Source: Gordonia polyisoprenivorans NBRC 16320 = JCM 10675 (GTDB lineage: Bacteria; Actinomycetota; Actinomycetes; Mycobacteriales; Mycobacteriaceae). From it: a stretch of DNA of 64,000 bases. The stretch lies in contig NZ_BAEI01000019.1 in assembly GCF_000241325.1 (NCBI RefSeq), positions 1 through 64,000 of the forward strand, written 5' to 3'. Position 1 is the stretch's first letter, and every line of letters starts with the position of its first letter. Below the pieces are notes generated by a model, which was not told the origin of the DNA, did no database searches, and saw only the letters and a program-made list of their open reading frames with translations. Positions 36,292-45,291 of the stretch are shown here, in pieces. Both the position numbers and the translations under genes were made by a program.

Positions 36292-36840
36292 TCACGCCTG
36301 TAATGCGCGGCCGTATCGCCGGGTGATCGCATCCTGGAGCGCGGCGGCCACAGGTCGGCCGAGCCTGGTCATGAGGGTGGCCGGCCTCGAAAAGGCGTTG
36401 ATCGACAACTGAACCGACTCGTCGGACATCAGACGCAGTTCGAATCGTTCCTCACCCATTTCCGGGTGCCCGGGCAGCGTCCCGTAGGTGAACCCGGCCA
36501 TGTCCTCATCGGACTCCACCGCGACGATAGCCACGGGTGCCCGCACGGCATTCACCCTCCCGATCCGTAGGCCCAATATCGCCACCGCATCGTCGGTGAT
36601 GGTGGGATGCGACGCGGCGACCGCGATATTCGCGCGCAGTTGGATCTGCCAGGACAGCATGGCCTCACGCGCCACTTCGAAATGATCACGGCCGCTGCCC
36701 AGTTGCGTCCGCAGGCGGACGTGTCGATAGCCGGTGGGTGTCACTCCGGTCGTCTCGCCGACCTCCGAATAGGTGAATTCTTCGGCGCGCAGACGTCGTA
36801 CTTCGACATCGTCGAGGAGGCGCAGCCGGGCGCGGGACAC
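36292..36840 (-). CDS. DUF1990 family protein
   Basis: A protein of about 182 aa of DUF1990: FTYSEVGETTG...TGYRHVRLRTQLGSGRDHFEVAREAMLSWQIQ, then MAGFTYGTLPGHPEMGEERFELRL and FSRPATLMTRLGRPVAAALQDAITRRYGRAL. This family is frequent in actinobacteria with unknown function (SRPBCC-like fold suspected). The start is uncertain: GTG 36840 gives the family's usual length, while upstream in-frame ATG codons at 36927 and 36978 add a basic leader. Confidence 0.8.
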   Translation of the reverse strand: MSRARLRLLDDVEVRRLRAEEFTYSEVGETTGVTPTGYRHVRLRTQLGSGRDHFEVAREAMLSWQIQLRANIAVAASHPTITDDAVAILGLRIGRVNAVRAPVAIVAVESDEDMAGFTYGTLPGHPEMGEERFELRLMSDESVQLSINAFSRPATLMTRLGRPVAAALQDAITRRYGRALQA

Positions 36841-37072
36841 CTCCCGACTGTAGCCCCGAACGGTGTGAAAGCGCTGGCGCACAGCGATTTCCGGGAGCGT
36901 GCGGCGTGTGTGTCGTGGACGCCGCATGGCCGCTCCGGGACCGGACTCGGCGTGGTGATCTTGCTCACGTCTATGCAAATGAAGTAGTGAAGCCCGACTA
37001 TCTGATATTTAATCTCCGTCGGAGTGCGCGACCGGGCAACGGGCTTGATCCGCGCTCTGGGGGGAGCGCACC

Positions 37073-37291
37073 ATGCGGACTTTCTTTCTCTACCGTCACA
37101 TCGACGTATCCGGGGTGACCGGCACCGGTGTGGTCGCCGAGGGCGTCGAATTCACCGACGGAAGCGTGGCGATCCACTGGGTGGCCGGCGAACACCGCTC
37201 GACGGCGGTGTGGGGCGGGATCGCCGATGTCGAGGCGGTTCATGGTCATGACGGTGCGTCAACGATCCAATGGACAACGCCGGCCGGGTAG
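37073..37291 (+). CDS. Small conserved actinobacterial protein (72 aa)
   Basis: A 72-aa protein with a clear Shine-Dalgarno (GGGGGAG) before ATG 37073. The sequence MRTFFLYRHIDVSGVTGTG, VVAEGVEFTDGSVAIHW and VEAVHGHDG matches a recurrent small family in actinobacteria without known function. The predicted fold is a short beta-rich domain. It stands alone between DUF1990 and sigM. Confidence 0.7.
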   Translation: MRTFFLYRHIDVSGVTGTGVVAEGVEFTDGSVAIHWVAGEHRSTAVWGGIADVEAVHGHDGASTIQWTTPAG

Positions 37292-37467
37292 CGAGCTCGA
37301 GTGCGTCTCCGCGCAGGTTCGGCTGCGCCGCAGGCACTTCCGTCGGTTGTGCAGCAGGTGAATCAAGTCGATGACATCGACATTCGATGACACCGCCTGC
37401 GGTGCGGCACTCGGTCGCGGGGCCCGAGGAACCTCGATTGATCCAGGTCTCCCCACCGTCGGTGCGG

Positions 37468-37476
37468 TTGTCCACA
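37468..37476 (+). promoter_or_regulatory. Consensus DnaA box upstream of sigM
   Basis: TTGTCCACA matches the actinobacterial DnaA box exactly. It lies in the loop region of an imperfect hairpin GGTGCGG...CCGCACC (37461-37487), 52 bp before sigM. It may be fortuitous. Confidence 0.35.
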
Positions 37477-37528
37477 AGCACCGCACCACGACTATCCCGG
37501 CACACCCGCGCCCACTACGCTCGATCCC

Positions 37529-38122
37529 ATGTCCGGGGGGACCCACTCGCCACAGGGCGACACACGCAGCGACGAGCAACTGCTCGCCGCGCACACCCAT
37601 GGCGATCCCACCGCATTCACCACACTCATCACCCGACACCACACGTACCTGTGGAATGTCGCCCTGCGCACCACCCGAGACCCCGACGATGCCGCCGACG
37701 CCCTGCAGGAGGCACTGTTGTCGGCTCACCGGACCGCGGGCTCCTTTCGCGCCGAGGCACGTGTATCGAGCTGGTTGCATCGCATCGTGGTCAACGCTTC
37801 GCTGGATCGACTGCGGCGCAACGCGGCTCGCCGCACTGTGCCGCTACCGGAGTTCGACACCGCGATTCTCACCGATCACACCGACGACTATCAGCGCGTC
37901 GACCTGACCGAGACGATCTCTCGAGCGCTCGACGAATTGCCGTCCGGTCAGCGGGCGGCGGTCCTCGCACTCGACGTCGAGGGTTACTCCATCTCGGAGG
38001 CGGCGCAGTTGCTCGGCGTGCCCGAGGGCACGATCAAGAGTCGGAGTTCGCGCGGACGGCTGCGCCTGGCCAAACTGCTCGGTCATCTCCGTCACGAGTC
38101 ACTGCAGGACGAGTCGGAGTGA
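37529..38122 (+). CDS. sigM: ECF sigma factor SigM
   Basis: A 197-aa ECF sigma factor. Region 2 has FTTLITRHHTYLWNVALRTTRDPDDAADALQEALLSAHRTAGSFRAEARVSSWLHRIVVNASLDRLRR. Region 4 has LDELPSGQRAAVLALDVEGYSISEAAQLLGVPEGTIKSRSSRGRLRLAKLL. Gene order (sigM, anti-sigma, trxB, trxA, cwlM) is that of mycobacteria. An ECF-type promoter lies just downstream, before the anti-sigma gene. SigM in mycobacteria directs long-term stress and surface-lipid or secretion genes. Confidence 0.9.
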   Translation: MSGGTHSPQGDTRSDEQLLAAHTHGDPTAFTTLITRHHTYLWNVALRTTRDPDDAADALQEALLSAHRTAGSFRAEARVSSWLHRIVVNASLDRLRRNAARRTVPLPEFDTAILTDHTDDYQRVDLTETISRALDELPSGQRAAVLALDVEGYSISEAAQLLGVPEGTIKSRSSRGRLRLAKLLGHLRHESLQDESE

Positions 38123-38153
38123 GGCCGGGCGTGAACTTTGTCTCGAACGCCAT

Positions 38154-38179
38154 GGAACCCCTGGAGGTCCTGCTGCGTC
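38154..38179 (+). promoter_or_regulatory. ECF-type promoter GGAAC-N17-CGTC
   Basis: GGAAC (38154-38158) and CGTC (38176-38179) with 17-bp spacing, 70 bp before the anti-sigma start. This is the pattern of ECF/SigM-type promoters and suggests feedback control of the anti-sigma gene. Confidence 0.6.
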
Positions 38180-38249
38180 CAACTATTCGTGGGTCCCATC
38201 ACGACCGGGTTCCCACCGGGTACAGCGACACGACACGAGGGGAGCGCGG

Positions 38250-39017
38250 ATGACCGACGATGACCTGCGCTCTGCAGGATCACCGCGCTTTCCGGATCCA
38301 CCGTATTCCGTGGATCTGCTGACCGATCTCGATGCCGGCGTACTCGAACCCGATGTCGCCGCGCACATCCGTTCCCGACTTGCCGACGACTCCGGAGCTC
38401 GGGAGGTTCTCGCGGCATTGGAGGGTCTGCGCGTCGATCTGCGCGATCTTCCGGTGCCCGAGCAGCCCGTTCCCGAGTGGGTCGACGCGCGCACGCAGCA
38501 AACGCTCGCCCGAATCGCCGCCGAGGTCGGCAGCGGAAGTGACATCACACCGCTCGCGCGCCGGCGGCCGCTGCGCTCTGCCCCGCGGGCGGCGGCTCTG
38601 CTCTCGGTGGCCGCAGCCGTCCTCGTTGCCGTCATCGTGGGTGTCGTCCTGGTCAGCCACTCGGCCCGTACCGGCGCTCCGTCTACCGGTGCACAGGCCG
38701 ACGGCACCCGCACGGCGAGTTCGTCCCTTGCGCCCTCCGTCGCCGCGCCTGGTGCCGCAGCAGCGCTGTCGGTGCTCGGCCGGACCGACGGTGCACCATT
38801 CGCCTCCACAGCCGCATTACGCCGGTGCACCGCTGCAAACGGTGTCGCTGCCGAGACACCGGTGCTGGGGTCGGGACCGGTGATGGTCAACGGTGTCCGC
38901 CAGGTGGTGATCCTGCTCGCCACCGGGACGGCCGGGCGGTTCCTGGCGCTCGTGGTCGGCCCCGAGTGTGATTCCGGCAATCCGGCCACGATCTCCCGCG
39001 CGATCATCGGGGGATGA
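38250..39017 (+). CDS. SigM anti-sigma factor (membrane)
   Basis: A 255-aa protein corresponding to Rv3912. The cytoplasmic N-terminal anti-sigma domain (residues 1-110) has the DLLTDLDAGVLEPDVAAHIRSRLADD element. One transmembrane helix (AALLSVAAAVLVAVIVGVVLVS, about 115-136) and an extracytoplasmic Ser/Ala-rich C-terminal domain follow. It is 127 bp downstream of sigM, with an ECF-type promoter in the gap. No zinc-binding HxxxCxxC motif is present, so it is not a ZAS-type anti-sigma factor. Confidence 0.8.
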   Translation: MTDDDLRSAGSPRFPDPPYSVDLLTDLDAGVLEPDVAAHIRSRLADDSGAREVLAALEGLRVDLRDLPVPEQPVPEWVDARTQQTLARIAAEVGSGSDITPLARRRPLRSAPRAAALLSVAAAVLVAVIVGVVLVSHSARTGAPSTGAQADGTRTASSSLAPSVAAPGAAAALSVLGRTDGAPFASTAALRRCTAANGVAAETPVLGSGPVMVNGVRQVVILLATGTAGRFLALVVGPECDSGNPATISRAIIGG

Positions 39018-39100
39018 TCCCGCCGAGAACGCCCGGGTATATCGTTCGTCAACCATGCAGCCGAAACGCCCGATCGCGCGTCGTGGGGCCGACGCGTCGG

Positions 39101-39126
39101 GGAACATGTCCGCATACCCTTGTGTT
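39101..39126 (+). promoter_or_regulatory. SigH/SigR-type promoter GGAAC-N18-GTT before trxB
   Basis: GGAAC (39101-39105) and GTT (39124-39126) with 18-bp spacing match the thiol-stress ECF consensus (GGAAT-N18/19-GTT). It is about 57 bp upstream of the trxB start. Thioredoxin genes are classical SigH/SigR targets. Confidence 0.6.
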
Positions 39127-39182
39127 GAATGCCAGGTACGTGCGGCTCACCGGGCCGGCGCGTCGATGACACGGAGGACGAA

Positions 39183-40178
39183 TTGACCCAGTCAGACAAC
39201 CAGCAGATCCACGAGCTGATCATCGTCGGATCCGGGCCTGCCGGTTACACCGCGGCGGTGTATGCGGCTCGCGCCGAACTCGCCCCGCTCGTCTTCGAGG
39301 GAACTCAGTTCGGCGGCGCTCTGATGACGACCACAGAGGTGGAGAACTTCCCGGGGTTCCAGAACGGCATCCAGGGTCCGGCACTGATGGACGAGATGCG
39401 CGAGCAGGCGATCCGCTTCGGCGCCGACCTCCGCATGGAGGACGTCGATGAGCTCCGGCTCGACGGCGACATCAAGGAGGTCGTGGCTTCCGGTGAGACC
39501 CACCGCGCCCGCGCGGTCATCCTCGCGATGGGTGCCGCTGCGCGGTACCTCGGTATCGAAGGAGAGCAAGAGTTGCTCGGCCGCGGCGTCTCGGCCTGCG
39601 CGACCTGCGACGGCTTCTTCTTCAAAGACCAGGACATCGCGGTCATCGGCGGCGGTGACTCGGCGATGGAAGAGGCCACATTCCTCACCAAGTTCGCGCG
39701 ATCGGTGACCCTGATCCACCGCCGGGAGGAGTTCCGGGCCTCGCGCATCATGCTCGATCGTGCCCGCAACAACGACAAGATCCGGTTCGTCACCAACGCG
39801 GCGGTCAAGTCCGTCATCGGCGACGGATCGGTTACGGGTCTCGAACTCATCGACACCCGCAGTGGCGACACCCAGACAGTGGATGTGACCGGCATGTTCG
39901 TCGCCATCGGCCACGACCCGCGTAGCGAACTCGTGCGCGGCCAGGTCGATCTCGATTCCGACGGATACGTCCAGGTCCAGGGCCGGACCACCTACACGTC
40001 GCTGCCCGGCGTCTTCGCCGCGGGCGATCTCGTCGACCACACCTATCGGCAGGCCATCACCGCGGCGGGCAGCGGATGCGCTGCGGCGATCGACGCCGAG
40101 CGGTGGTTGGCCGAACAGGGCGACATCGACCCCACCCCGGTCGAGGCCGACGTGCTGGTCGTCGACGCACACAGCTGA
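39183..40178 (+). CDS. trxB: Thioredoxin reductase
   Basis: A 331-aa NADPH-dependent flavoenzyme that reduces thioredoxin. FAD motif [16 protein letters not shown] (16-31); redox-active CATC (Cys139/Cys142) in [16 protein letters not shown] motif [12 protein letters not shown]-terminal FAD motif [13 protein letters not shown] 39183 is used because CGGAGGA precedes it; the upstream GTG/ATG codons in frame lack support. It is followed after 67 bp by trxA with its own Shine-Dalgarno, forming a trxBA operon. Confidence 0.94.
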   Translation: MTQSDNQQIHELIIVGSGPAGYTAAVYAARAELAPLVFEGTQFGGALMTTTEVENFPGFQNGIQGPALMDEMREQAIRFGADLRMEDVDELRLDGDIKEVVASGETHRARAVILAMGAAARYLGIEGEQELLGRGVSACATCDGFFFKDQDIAVIGGGDSAMEEATFLTKFARSVTLIHRREEFRASRIMLDRARNNDKIRFVTNAAVKSVIGDGSVTGLELIDTRSGDTQTVDVTGMFVAIGHDPRSELVRGQVDLDSDGYVQVQGRTTYTSLPGVFAAGDLVDHTYRQAITAAGSGCAAAIDAERWLAEQGDIDPTPVEADVLVVDAHS

Positions 40179-40245
40179 CCCGGCCGCACCCGCCACCCGA
40201 GCCCGAGCCTCATCAACCCCAGACTCATCACAGGAGGACATCACC

Positions 40246-40584
40246 ATGGGAGCAAATACCGTCGCCGTCACCGACGCCACGTTCAAGGACGCCGTACTCG
40301 GCTCCGACAAGCCGGTGCTCGTCGACTTCTGGGCCACCTGGTGCGGACCGTGCCGCATGGTGGCACCGGTTCTCGAGGAGATCGCCGACGCACACAGCGA
40401 CAAGTTGACCGTCGCGAAACTCGACGTCGACGCGAACCCGGCGACCGCCCGTGATTTCCAGATCATGTCGATCCCGACGTTGATCCTGTTCGAGAACGGA
40501 CAGCCCACCAAGACCATCGTCGGCGCGAAGGGCAAAGCCGCATTGTTGCGCGAGCTGGATTCGGTGGTCGGCACCAACGCCTGA
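40246..40584 (+). CDS. trxA: Thioredoxin
   Basis: A 112-aa thioredoxin with the active site WATWCGPCRMVAPVLEE (Cys33, Cys36) and the cis-Pro loop MSIPTLILFENG. It is preceded by AGGAGGACAT and is electron acceptor of TrxB encoded upstream. It corresponds to TrxC of mycobacteria (Rv3914). A hairpin terminator follows. Confidence 0.95.
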   Translation: MGANTVAVTDATFKDAVLGSDKPVLVDFWATWCGPCRMVAPVLEEIADAHSDKLTVAKLDVDANPATARDFQIMSIPTLILFENGQPTKTIVGAKGKAALLRELDSVVGTNA

Positions 40585-40618
40585 CATCGTTCGCCCGACA
40601 TCGTTGGAGATGGCATAA

Positions 40619-40664
40619 CGACAGGCACGGTCACCGACATTCGACCTGGTGACGGTGCCTGTCG
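40619..40664 (+). terminator. Terminator after trxA
   Basis: CGACAGGCACGGTCACC (40619-40635) pairs with GGTGACGGTGCCTGTCG (40648-40664) with one mismatch and a 12-nt loop. Confidence 0.75.
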
Positions 40665-40810
40665 CTACATTGTGACCTGATCCGGTTTGGCCCACATCGG
40701 TCGAACTGAAAGAATGCTCGTGGTTCTGCCGAGTGCGTTTCCGTGAGTACCGGCGTCGAATCGCGATCCGCACGGACACTGATTGTTCGTCGCGACCAAG
40801 GAGTCTGAAG

Positions 40811-41971
40811 ATGCCACAATTCCGACTGGGTGATCAGGGCTCGGCAGTCGCCGAAATCCGTTCGATCCTCGCCGGACAGGGTCTTCTCAGCACCACTCAC
40901 GGCCGACACGCCGCCGAAGCCGACACGCCGGGTGACACTTTCGATGCCGACACCGACCAAGCGGTGCGGGCCTTCCAGCAGCAGCGCGGCCTCATCGTCG
41001 ACGGCATCGTCGGACCCGCGACCTACCGCGCGCTGCGCGAGGCCTCCTATCAGCTCGGTGCACGTGTGCTCGCGTTCCGTTTCTCGGCGCCGATGGTCGG
41101 CGATGACGTCGCACAGCTGCAGAACCGCCTACAGAACCTCGGCTACTACACCGCGCTGGTCGACGGTGTCTTCGGTGAGACAACCCACAACGCTGTCTGT
41201 CTCTATCAGAGCGAATACGGGCTCTTCGCCGACGGAATCTGCGGGCCCGCCACCCTGCGTTCTCTCGAACGCCTCGGTACCCGGGTGACCGGTGGGTCGC
41301 CTCTCGCCATCCGCGAAGAAGAGCACGTTCGTCGTTCGGGTCCCCGATTGTCCGGCAAGCGCATCGTGATCGATCCGGGATCCGGTGGGCTGCATGACCT
41401 TTCGACCGGTGATCTCGCCGACACAGAAAGTCGCCTGCTGTGGGATCTCGCTGCCCGCCTCGAAGGCCGGATGGCGGCCGCCGGCATGGAGACCTTTTTG
41501 TCACATGACGGCAGGGGACGGCCCACCGATGAGGAGCGCGCCCGGGTCGCGAACATGATCGACGCCGATGTCATGATCTCCCTCCGCGTCGGGCATTACC
41601 CGAACTCGGCCGCGAACGGCGTGGCGGCCTTCTACTTCGGTAACAGCCACGGATCGTTCTCCACAATCGGCCGCAACCTGGCCGGCTTCGTCCAACGCGA
41701 GGTCGCCGCACGGACCCCGTTGACGGACTGCCGCACTCACGAACGCACGTGGGAGCTGTTGCGGCTCACCAGGATGCCGGTCATCATCCTCGACGTCGGC
41801 TACATCACCAACCCCGACGACGCTCGGGTCCTCGAGGACGCCGACTACCGCAACGTCATCGCGGAGGCGATCCTCGTCGCGGTCAAGCGACTGTATCTGC
41901 TCGGCGACGACGATCGCCCCACAGGGACCTACACCTTCGCCGATCTCCTTGCCGCCGAAGAGATCTCCTGA
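40811..41971 (+). CDS. cwlM: CwlM, pseudo-amidase regulator of peptidoglycan synthesis
   Basis: A 386-aa protein without signal peptide (MPQFRLGDQGSAV). It has two PG_binding_1 repeats (about 5-75 and 95-155) and an Amidase_3 fold (183-380). Zinc ligands of active amidases are altered: DPGSGG has Ser191 where His is expected, SLRVG has Arg259 where SIHAN has His, and the catalytic-type Glu is Asp328 (ILDVGY); Glu206 remains. This fits cytoplasmic CwlM of mycobacteria, which does not cut peptidoglycan but activates MurA when phosphorylated. It follows the thioredoxin operon and terminator. Confidence 0.9.
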   Translation: MPQFRLGDQGSAVAEIRSILAGQGLLSTTHGRHAAEADTPGDTFDADTDQAVRAFQQQRGLIVDGIVGPATYRALREASYQLGARVLAFRFSAPMVGDDVAQLQNRLQNLGYYTALVDGVFGETTHNAVCLYQSEYGLFADGICGPATLRSLERLGTRVTGGSPLAIREEEHVRRSGPRLSGKRIVIDPGSGGLHDLSTGDLADTESRLLWDLAARLEGRMAAAGMETFLSHDGRGRPTDEERARVANMIDADVMISLRVGHYPNSAANGVAAFYFGNSHGSFSTIGRNLAGFVQREVAARTPLTDCRTHERTWELLRLTRMPVIILDVGYITNPDDARVLEDADYRNVIAEAILVAVKRLYLLGDDDRPTGTYTFADLLAAEEIS

Positions 41972-41976
41972 ACCGA

Positions 41977-41993
41977 CGCGGTAAATCACCGCG
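41977..41993. terminator. Short hairpin between cwlM and GNAT-like gene
   Basis: CGCGGT-AAATC-ACCGCG with a TTTT at about 42002 in the 44-bp convergent gap. The stem is only 6 bp, so function is uncertain. Confidence 0.35.
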
Positions 41994-42015
41994 CCACTTG
42001 GCTTTTCGTAGCGGT

Positions 42016-42873
42016 CTAGAGTCGGCGTCCTACCGGGGCGAAGGTTCGTTCCCGTCCCGTCATGTCGATCGCCGCCATCACGACCAGTTTCTCCAGAGCT
42101 CCCTCGACCTCCGACTTCCACCCCAGACCTTCATCGAGCTCCAACCGCAGCCGGGGGAAGCGGGCGTGAGATGCAACGACATCGAATCCCGATGCTTTCA
42201 GGAAGGCGGCGTCGAGCAGACATCGAGTGCACAGATCGGGCTGCGGGTTGTCGAGGATTTCACGCGCGACGCTGACGATCTCCTCATCGGACCATTCACT
42301 GATGTCGCGCATTCCCGGAGTCGCATCAGGCGTCGGGTTCCGGCGCGCCGTGCCGGATCCAGTACCGTCCGGTCCGCCGCCACGAACCAATCCGAATGCC
42401 TCGACCGCGCGAACACCGCGACGCATGAGGTCGACGAGCACCGCATCGAGTAGGGGAGTGGCCACCTCCTCATAACCGGGCTCCACCTGGATGGAAGTGA
42501 GGAGAATGGCGTCGGCGCTGACCGGCGACGTCGGGAACAACCGAGATCGTGGGACACGGCCGGGCGGTGCATAGAAGGCTGTGCCGACGATGACTCCGGT
42601 CGCCGGATCGGTGGCGAGCTGACCGCACGCACCCCACTCCAAGAGCACCGAGGAGATCCAGGCTTCCTTGTCGAACTCGCTCTCGAACGGAGCGCGGGCC
42701 ACGCCACGACCGACGATCTCGCCGCGACCTACCACCTCGGTATGCCCCGCGGACTCGGGTTGATCCAGCGGGCCGGCCATGCCGGGGTCGACCTCCCAGA
42801 AGACACACCGACGCGCATGCGGAGGTAGTGACTCGAACGACTCGAGAGTCAGCCGCGAGACCACCGGTTCCAT
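42016..42873 (-). CDS. GNAT-like conserved protein (Rv3916c homologue)
   Basis: A 285-aa conserved protein found beside parB in mycobacteria. The central strand/helix LLTSIQVEPGYEEVATPLLDAVLVDLMRRGVRAVEAFG has the layout of an acetyl-CoA-binding GNAT domain. The C-terminal CTRCLLDAAFLKASGFDVVASHARFPRLRLEL matches its closing strands. Function is not known; the conserved neighbourhood suggests a link to ParB or the envelope. It lies downstream of parB on the same strand after a 164-bp gap. Confidence 0.78.
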   Translation of the reverse strand: MEPVVSRLTLESFESLPPHARRCVFWEVDPGMAGPLDQPESAGHTEVVGRGEIVGRGVARAPFESEFDKEAWISSVLLEWGACGQLATDPATGVIVGTAFYAPPGRVPRSRLFPTSPVSADAILLTSIQVEPGYEEVATPLLDAVLVDLMRRGVRAVEAFGLVRGGGPDGTGSGTARRNPTPDATPGMRDISEWSDEEIVSVAREILDNPQPDLCTRCLLDAAFLKASGFDVVASHARFPRLRLELDEGLGWKSEVEGALEKLVVMAAIDMTGRERTFAPVGRRL

Positions 42874-43037
42874 GTCAGCTCATCCGTCCCATCGCCACAT
42901 TGCCGTCGGAAGCCGCAGTCACACCGAAACCGATTGTGCTGTAACGATATTCGATGTTCATCGTTCCGCGTTCACGTTGTTGCGTCACAGTGACGTTACT
43001 CCCGAGGGTGGTTGGTCGTGGAAAATCGTCGGCGAAA

Positions 43038-44129
43038 TCACTTACCCGGATCGATCACTCCAACGATTCGCTGGAGGTCGTCCACCGAACCGAACTCGAC
43101 GACGATCTTGCCTTTTCGCTTACCCAAACTGACCGTGACGCGAGTGTCCAGACGATCCGACAGGCGTTCGGCAAGGTCTTGGAGACCGGGCATCTGCATC
43201 GGTTTGCGCTTGGAGGTCGGTGAGGGGGCCGTCGATCCGCCGTCACGGTTCTCGAGAGTGACCGCTTCTTCGGTCGCACGGACCGACAGTCCCTCGGCGA
43301 CGATGCGCGCCGCCAACGCCTCCTGAGCATCACTTCCGGTCTCGAGAGACAACAGCGCGCGCGCATGTCCGGCGGACAGGACCCCGGCCGCGACACGTCG
43401 CTGGACCGGAATGGGTAGCTTCAGCAGCCTGATCATGTTGGTGATCACCGGGCGCGATCGACCGAGTCGGGCGGCCAACTCCTCATGTGTCACGTCGAAC
43501 TCTTCGAGGAGTTGTTGATACGCGGCCGCCTCTTCGAGCGGATTCAGCTGCGCGCGGTGAATGTTCTCCAGGAGTGCGTCGCGGAGCATGTCACCGTCGG
43601 GCGTCTCCCGAACGATCGCCGGGATCGCATCGAGGCCGGCCTCTTGACTGGCTCGCCACCGACGTTCGCCCATGACGATCTGGAACTCGACACCGTCGGC
43701 GGTGGGAGCGGGCAACTTGCGAACCACGATCGGCTGCATGAGACCGAACTCGCGGATCGAATGAATCAACTCGTTCAGCGCATCCTCGTCGAAGACGGTC
43801 CGCGGCTGATGCGGGTTCGGCTGAATGAGCTTCGGTGGGATCTCCCGGTACACCGCGCCGACCTCATCGGGTGTGCCGATCGGAGCCGGGGGAGTGGATG
43901 CACCTGGCGCGTCGGCACCGTTGGCTGTGGCCGCAGCGGTCTTCTGGCTCGGTGCGCCTGCCGATGACGCTGCCGAACCCCCGCCGTTTCCGGTGCCGAT
44001 CACGACGTCGGCTGCGGCAGCTCCGAGCTTCGGAGCGGTCGGGTCCTCGTCGGTGGGACCGGTCGGGATCAATGCCGCCAAACCGCGGCCGAGTCCACCA
44101 CGTCGGTGTGCGGTCTCTTTCTGACTCAC
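43038..44129 (-). CDS. parB: Chromosome-partitioning protein ParB
   Basis: A 363-aa ParB/Spo0J protein. The N-terminal ParA-interaction segment is [18 protein letters not shown] flexible linker follows to about residue 100. The CTPase/ParB-N domain has [49 protein letters not shown] and [20 protein letters not shown]. Next come the parS-reading HTH ([19 protein letters not shown]) and the C-terminal dimer domain. GTG 44129 ([10 protein letters not shown]) has GAGAGG upstream and is preferred over ATG 44147. It works with ParA and the parS sites at 45155-46096. Confidence 0.93.
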   Translation of the reverse strand: MSQKETAHRRGGLGRGLAALIPTGPTDEDPTAPKLGAAAADVVIGTGNGGGSAASSAGAPSQKTAAATANGADAPGASTPPAPIGTPDEVGAVYREIPPKLIQPNPHQPRTVFDEDALNELIHSIREFGLMQPIVVRKLPAPTADGVEFQIVMGERRWRASQEAGLDAIPAIVRETPDGDMLRDALLENIHRAQLNPLEEAAAYQQLLEEFDVTHEELAARLGRSRPVITNMIRLLKLPIPVQRRVAAGVLSAGHARALLSLETGSDAQEALAARIVAEGLSVRATEEAVTLENRDGGSTAPSPTSKRKPMQMPGLQDLAERLSDRLDTRVTVSLGKRKGKIVVEFGSVDDLQRIVGVIDPGK

Positions 44130-44199
44130 TGGATTCCTCTCGGGCAAGGCGGGCTGACACTCTCGGGTGACATTCGGTATCAGGCGGTATCAGGCGGTA

Positions 44200-45189
44200 T
44201 CAGGGCACGGGCGCCGTGTCGGCGCGCATCGCGAGTTCTCGGGCAGCGTCGAGGTAACTCATTGATCCACGTGAACCCGGGTCGTATTCGATGATCGTCA
44301 TCCCGTATCCGGGTGCCTCGGAGACCTTGACGCTTCGAGGGATGATCGTGGACAAGACTTTCTCGCCGAAGTGTCGGCGGACTTCCTCGGCCACCTGGTC
44401 GGCAAGCTTTGTGCGTCCGTCGTACATGGTGAGGAGGATCGTGGACACGTGGAGCTCTTTGTTGAGATGTGCCTGGACCAACTCGATGTTGCGGAGCAAC
44501 TGCCCGACACCTTCAAGCGCGTAGTACTCACATTGGATGGGAATGAGCACCTCGCGCGCCGCGACCATCGCGTTGACGGTCAGCAGACCGAGTGACGGCG
44601 GGCAGTCGATGAAGACATAGTCGAAGCCGAACTCCGCCATCGCCTCGTCGTTCAACGCATTCCGAAGGCGGTTTTCACGTGCGACGAGAGAAACCAACTC
44701 GATCTCGGCACCGGCAAGGTCAAGCGTTGCGGGGACACAGTAGAGGTTCTCGTTGCTCGGACTCTGTTTGATCGCCTCGCGGACCCCGACTTCTCCGAGG
44801 AGCAGTTCGTACACCGAGGCAATGTCGGGCGCGCGATGATCGATTCCGAGCGCGGTACTGGCGTTGCCCTGAGGATCGAGATCGACGACAAGGACACGGA
44901 GGCCGTGGACAGCCAGTCCCGCTGCAAGGTTGACGGCTGTCGTCGTCTTGCCGACGCCACCCTTCTGGTTGGCAACCGTCAGGACGCGGGTCTCCCGCGG
45001 GCGGGGTAGCCGCCCAGCCGCACCGGGTGTCAGCACCTGGCTGGCTCGGGCGGCCGCGGCGGCGATAGGTGTGTCGTCCAACGATGCCTCCAAGGCCGTC
45101 GAAGTAGTGGGAGAGATGATGCGAGGGTCCGATGCGCTCTTGCTTGGGGAGACGGTTTCACGTGAAACGTTGCGATCTTGCTGGACCAC
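44200..45189 (-). CDS. parA: Chromosome-partitioning ATPase ParA
   Basis: A protein of about 329 aa of the ParA/MinD family. Deviant Walker A NQKGGVGKTTTAVNLAAGLA, Walker A' VVDLDPQGNAST, Walker B VFIDCPPSLGLL. The N-terminal extension contains NVSRETV (encoded by a parS site) and DTPIAAAAARASQVL, as in mycobacterial ParA. GTG 45189 has AAGGAG 7 nt upstream. An alternative GTG at 45288 (33 residues longer) also has a good site inside the end of rsmG. The gene lies downstream of rsmG, upstream of parB by about 70 bp. Confidence 0.92.
   Translation of the reverse strand: MVQQDRNVSRETVSPSKSASDPRIISPTTSTALEASLDDTPIAAAAARASQVLTPGAAGRLPRPRETRVLTVANQKGGVGKTTTAVNLAAGLAVHGLRVLVVDLDPQGNASTALGIDHRAPDIASVYELLLGEVGVREAIKQSPSNENLYCVPATLDLAGAEIELVSLVARENRLRNALNDEAMAEFGFDYVFIDCPPSLGLLTVNAMVAAREVLIPIQCEYYALEGVGQLLRNIELVQAHLNKELHVSTILLTMYDGRTKLADQVAEEVRRHFGEKVLSTIIPRSVKVSEAPGYGMTIIEYDPGSRGSMSYLDAARELAMRADTAPVP
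45155..45168. promoter_or_regulatory. parS site 1
   Basis: GTTTCACGTGAAAC, perfect parS palindrome, inside the 5' coding part of parA. Confidence 0.9.
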
Positions 45190-45291
45190 GCGGGGACTCC
45201 TTCGACCGACCAATGGGGTGTCATCACCAGAGATCTCCGAGCCACTTGATGACGCTCTTCTATTCTGCGCCCTGCGACCGATCCGCACCAA

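Noticed and set aside
37259..37780. 173-aa minus-strand frame over sigM
   Set aside because: Antisense to the conserved sigma region 2; no supporting features.
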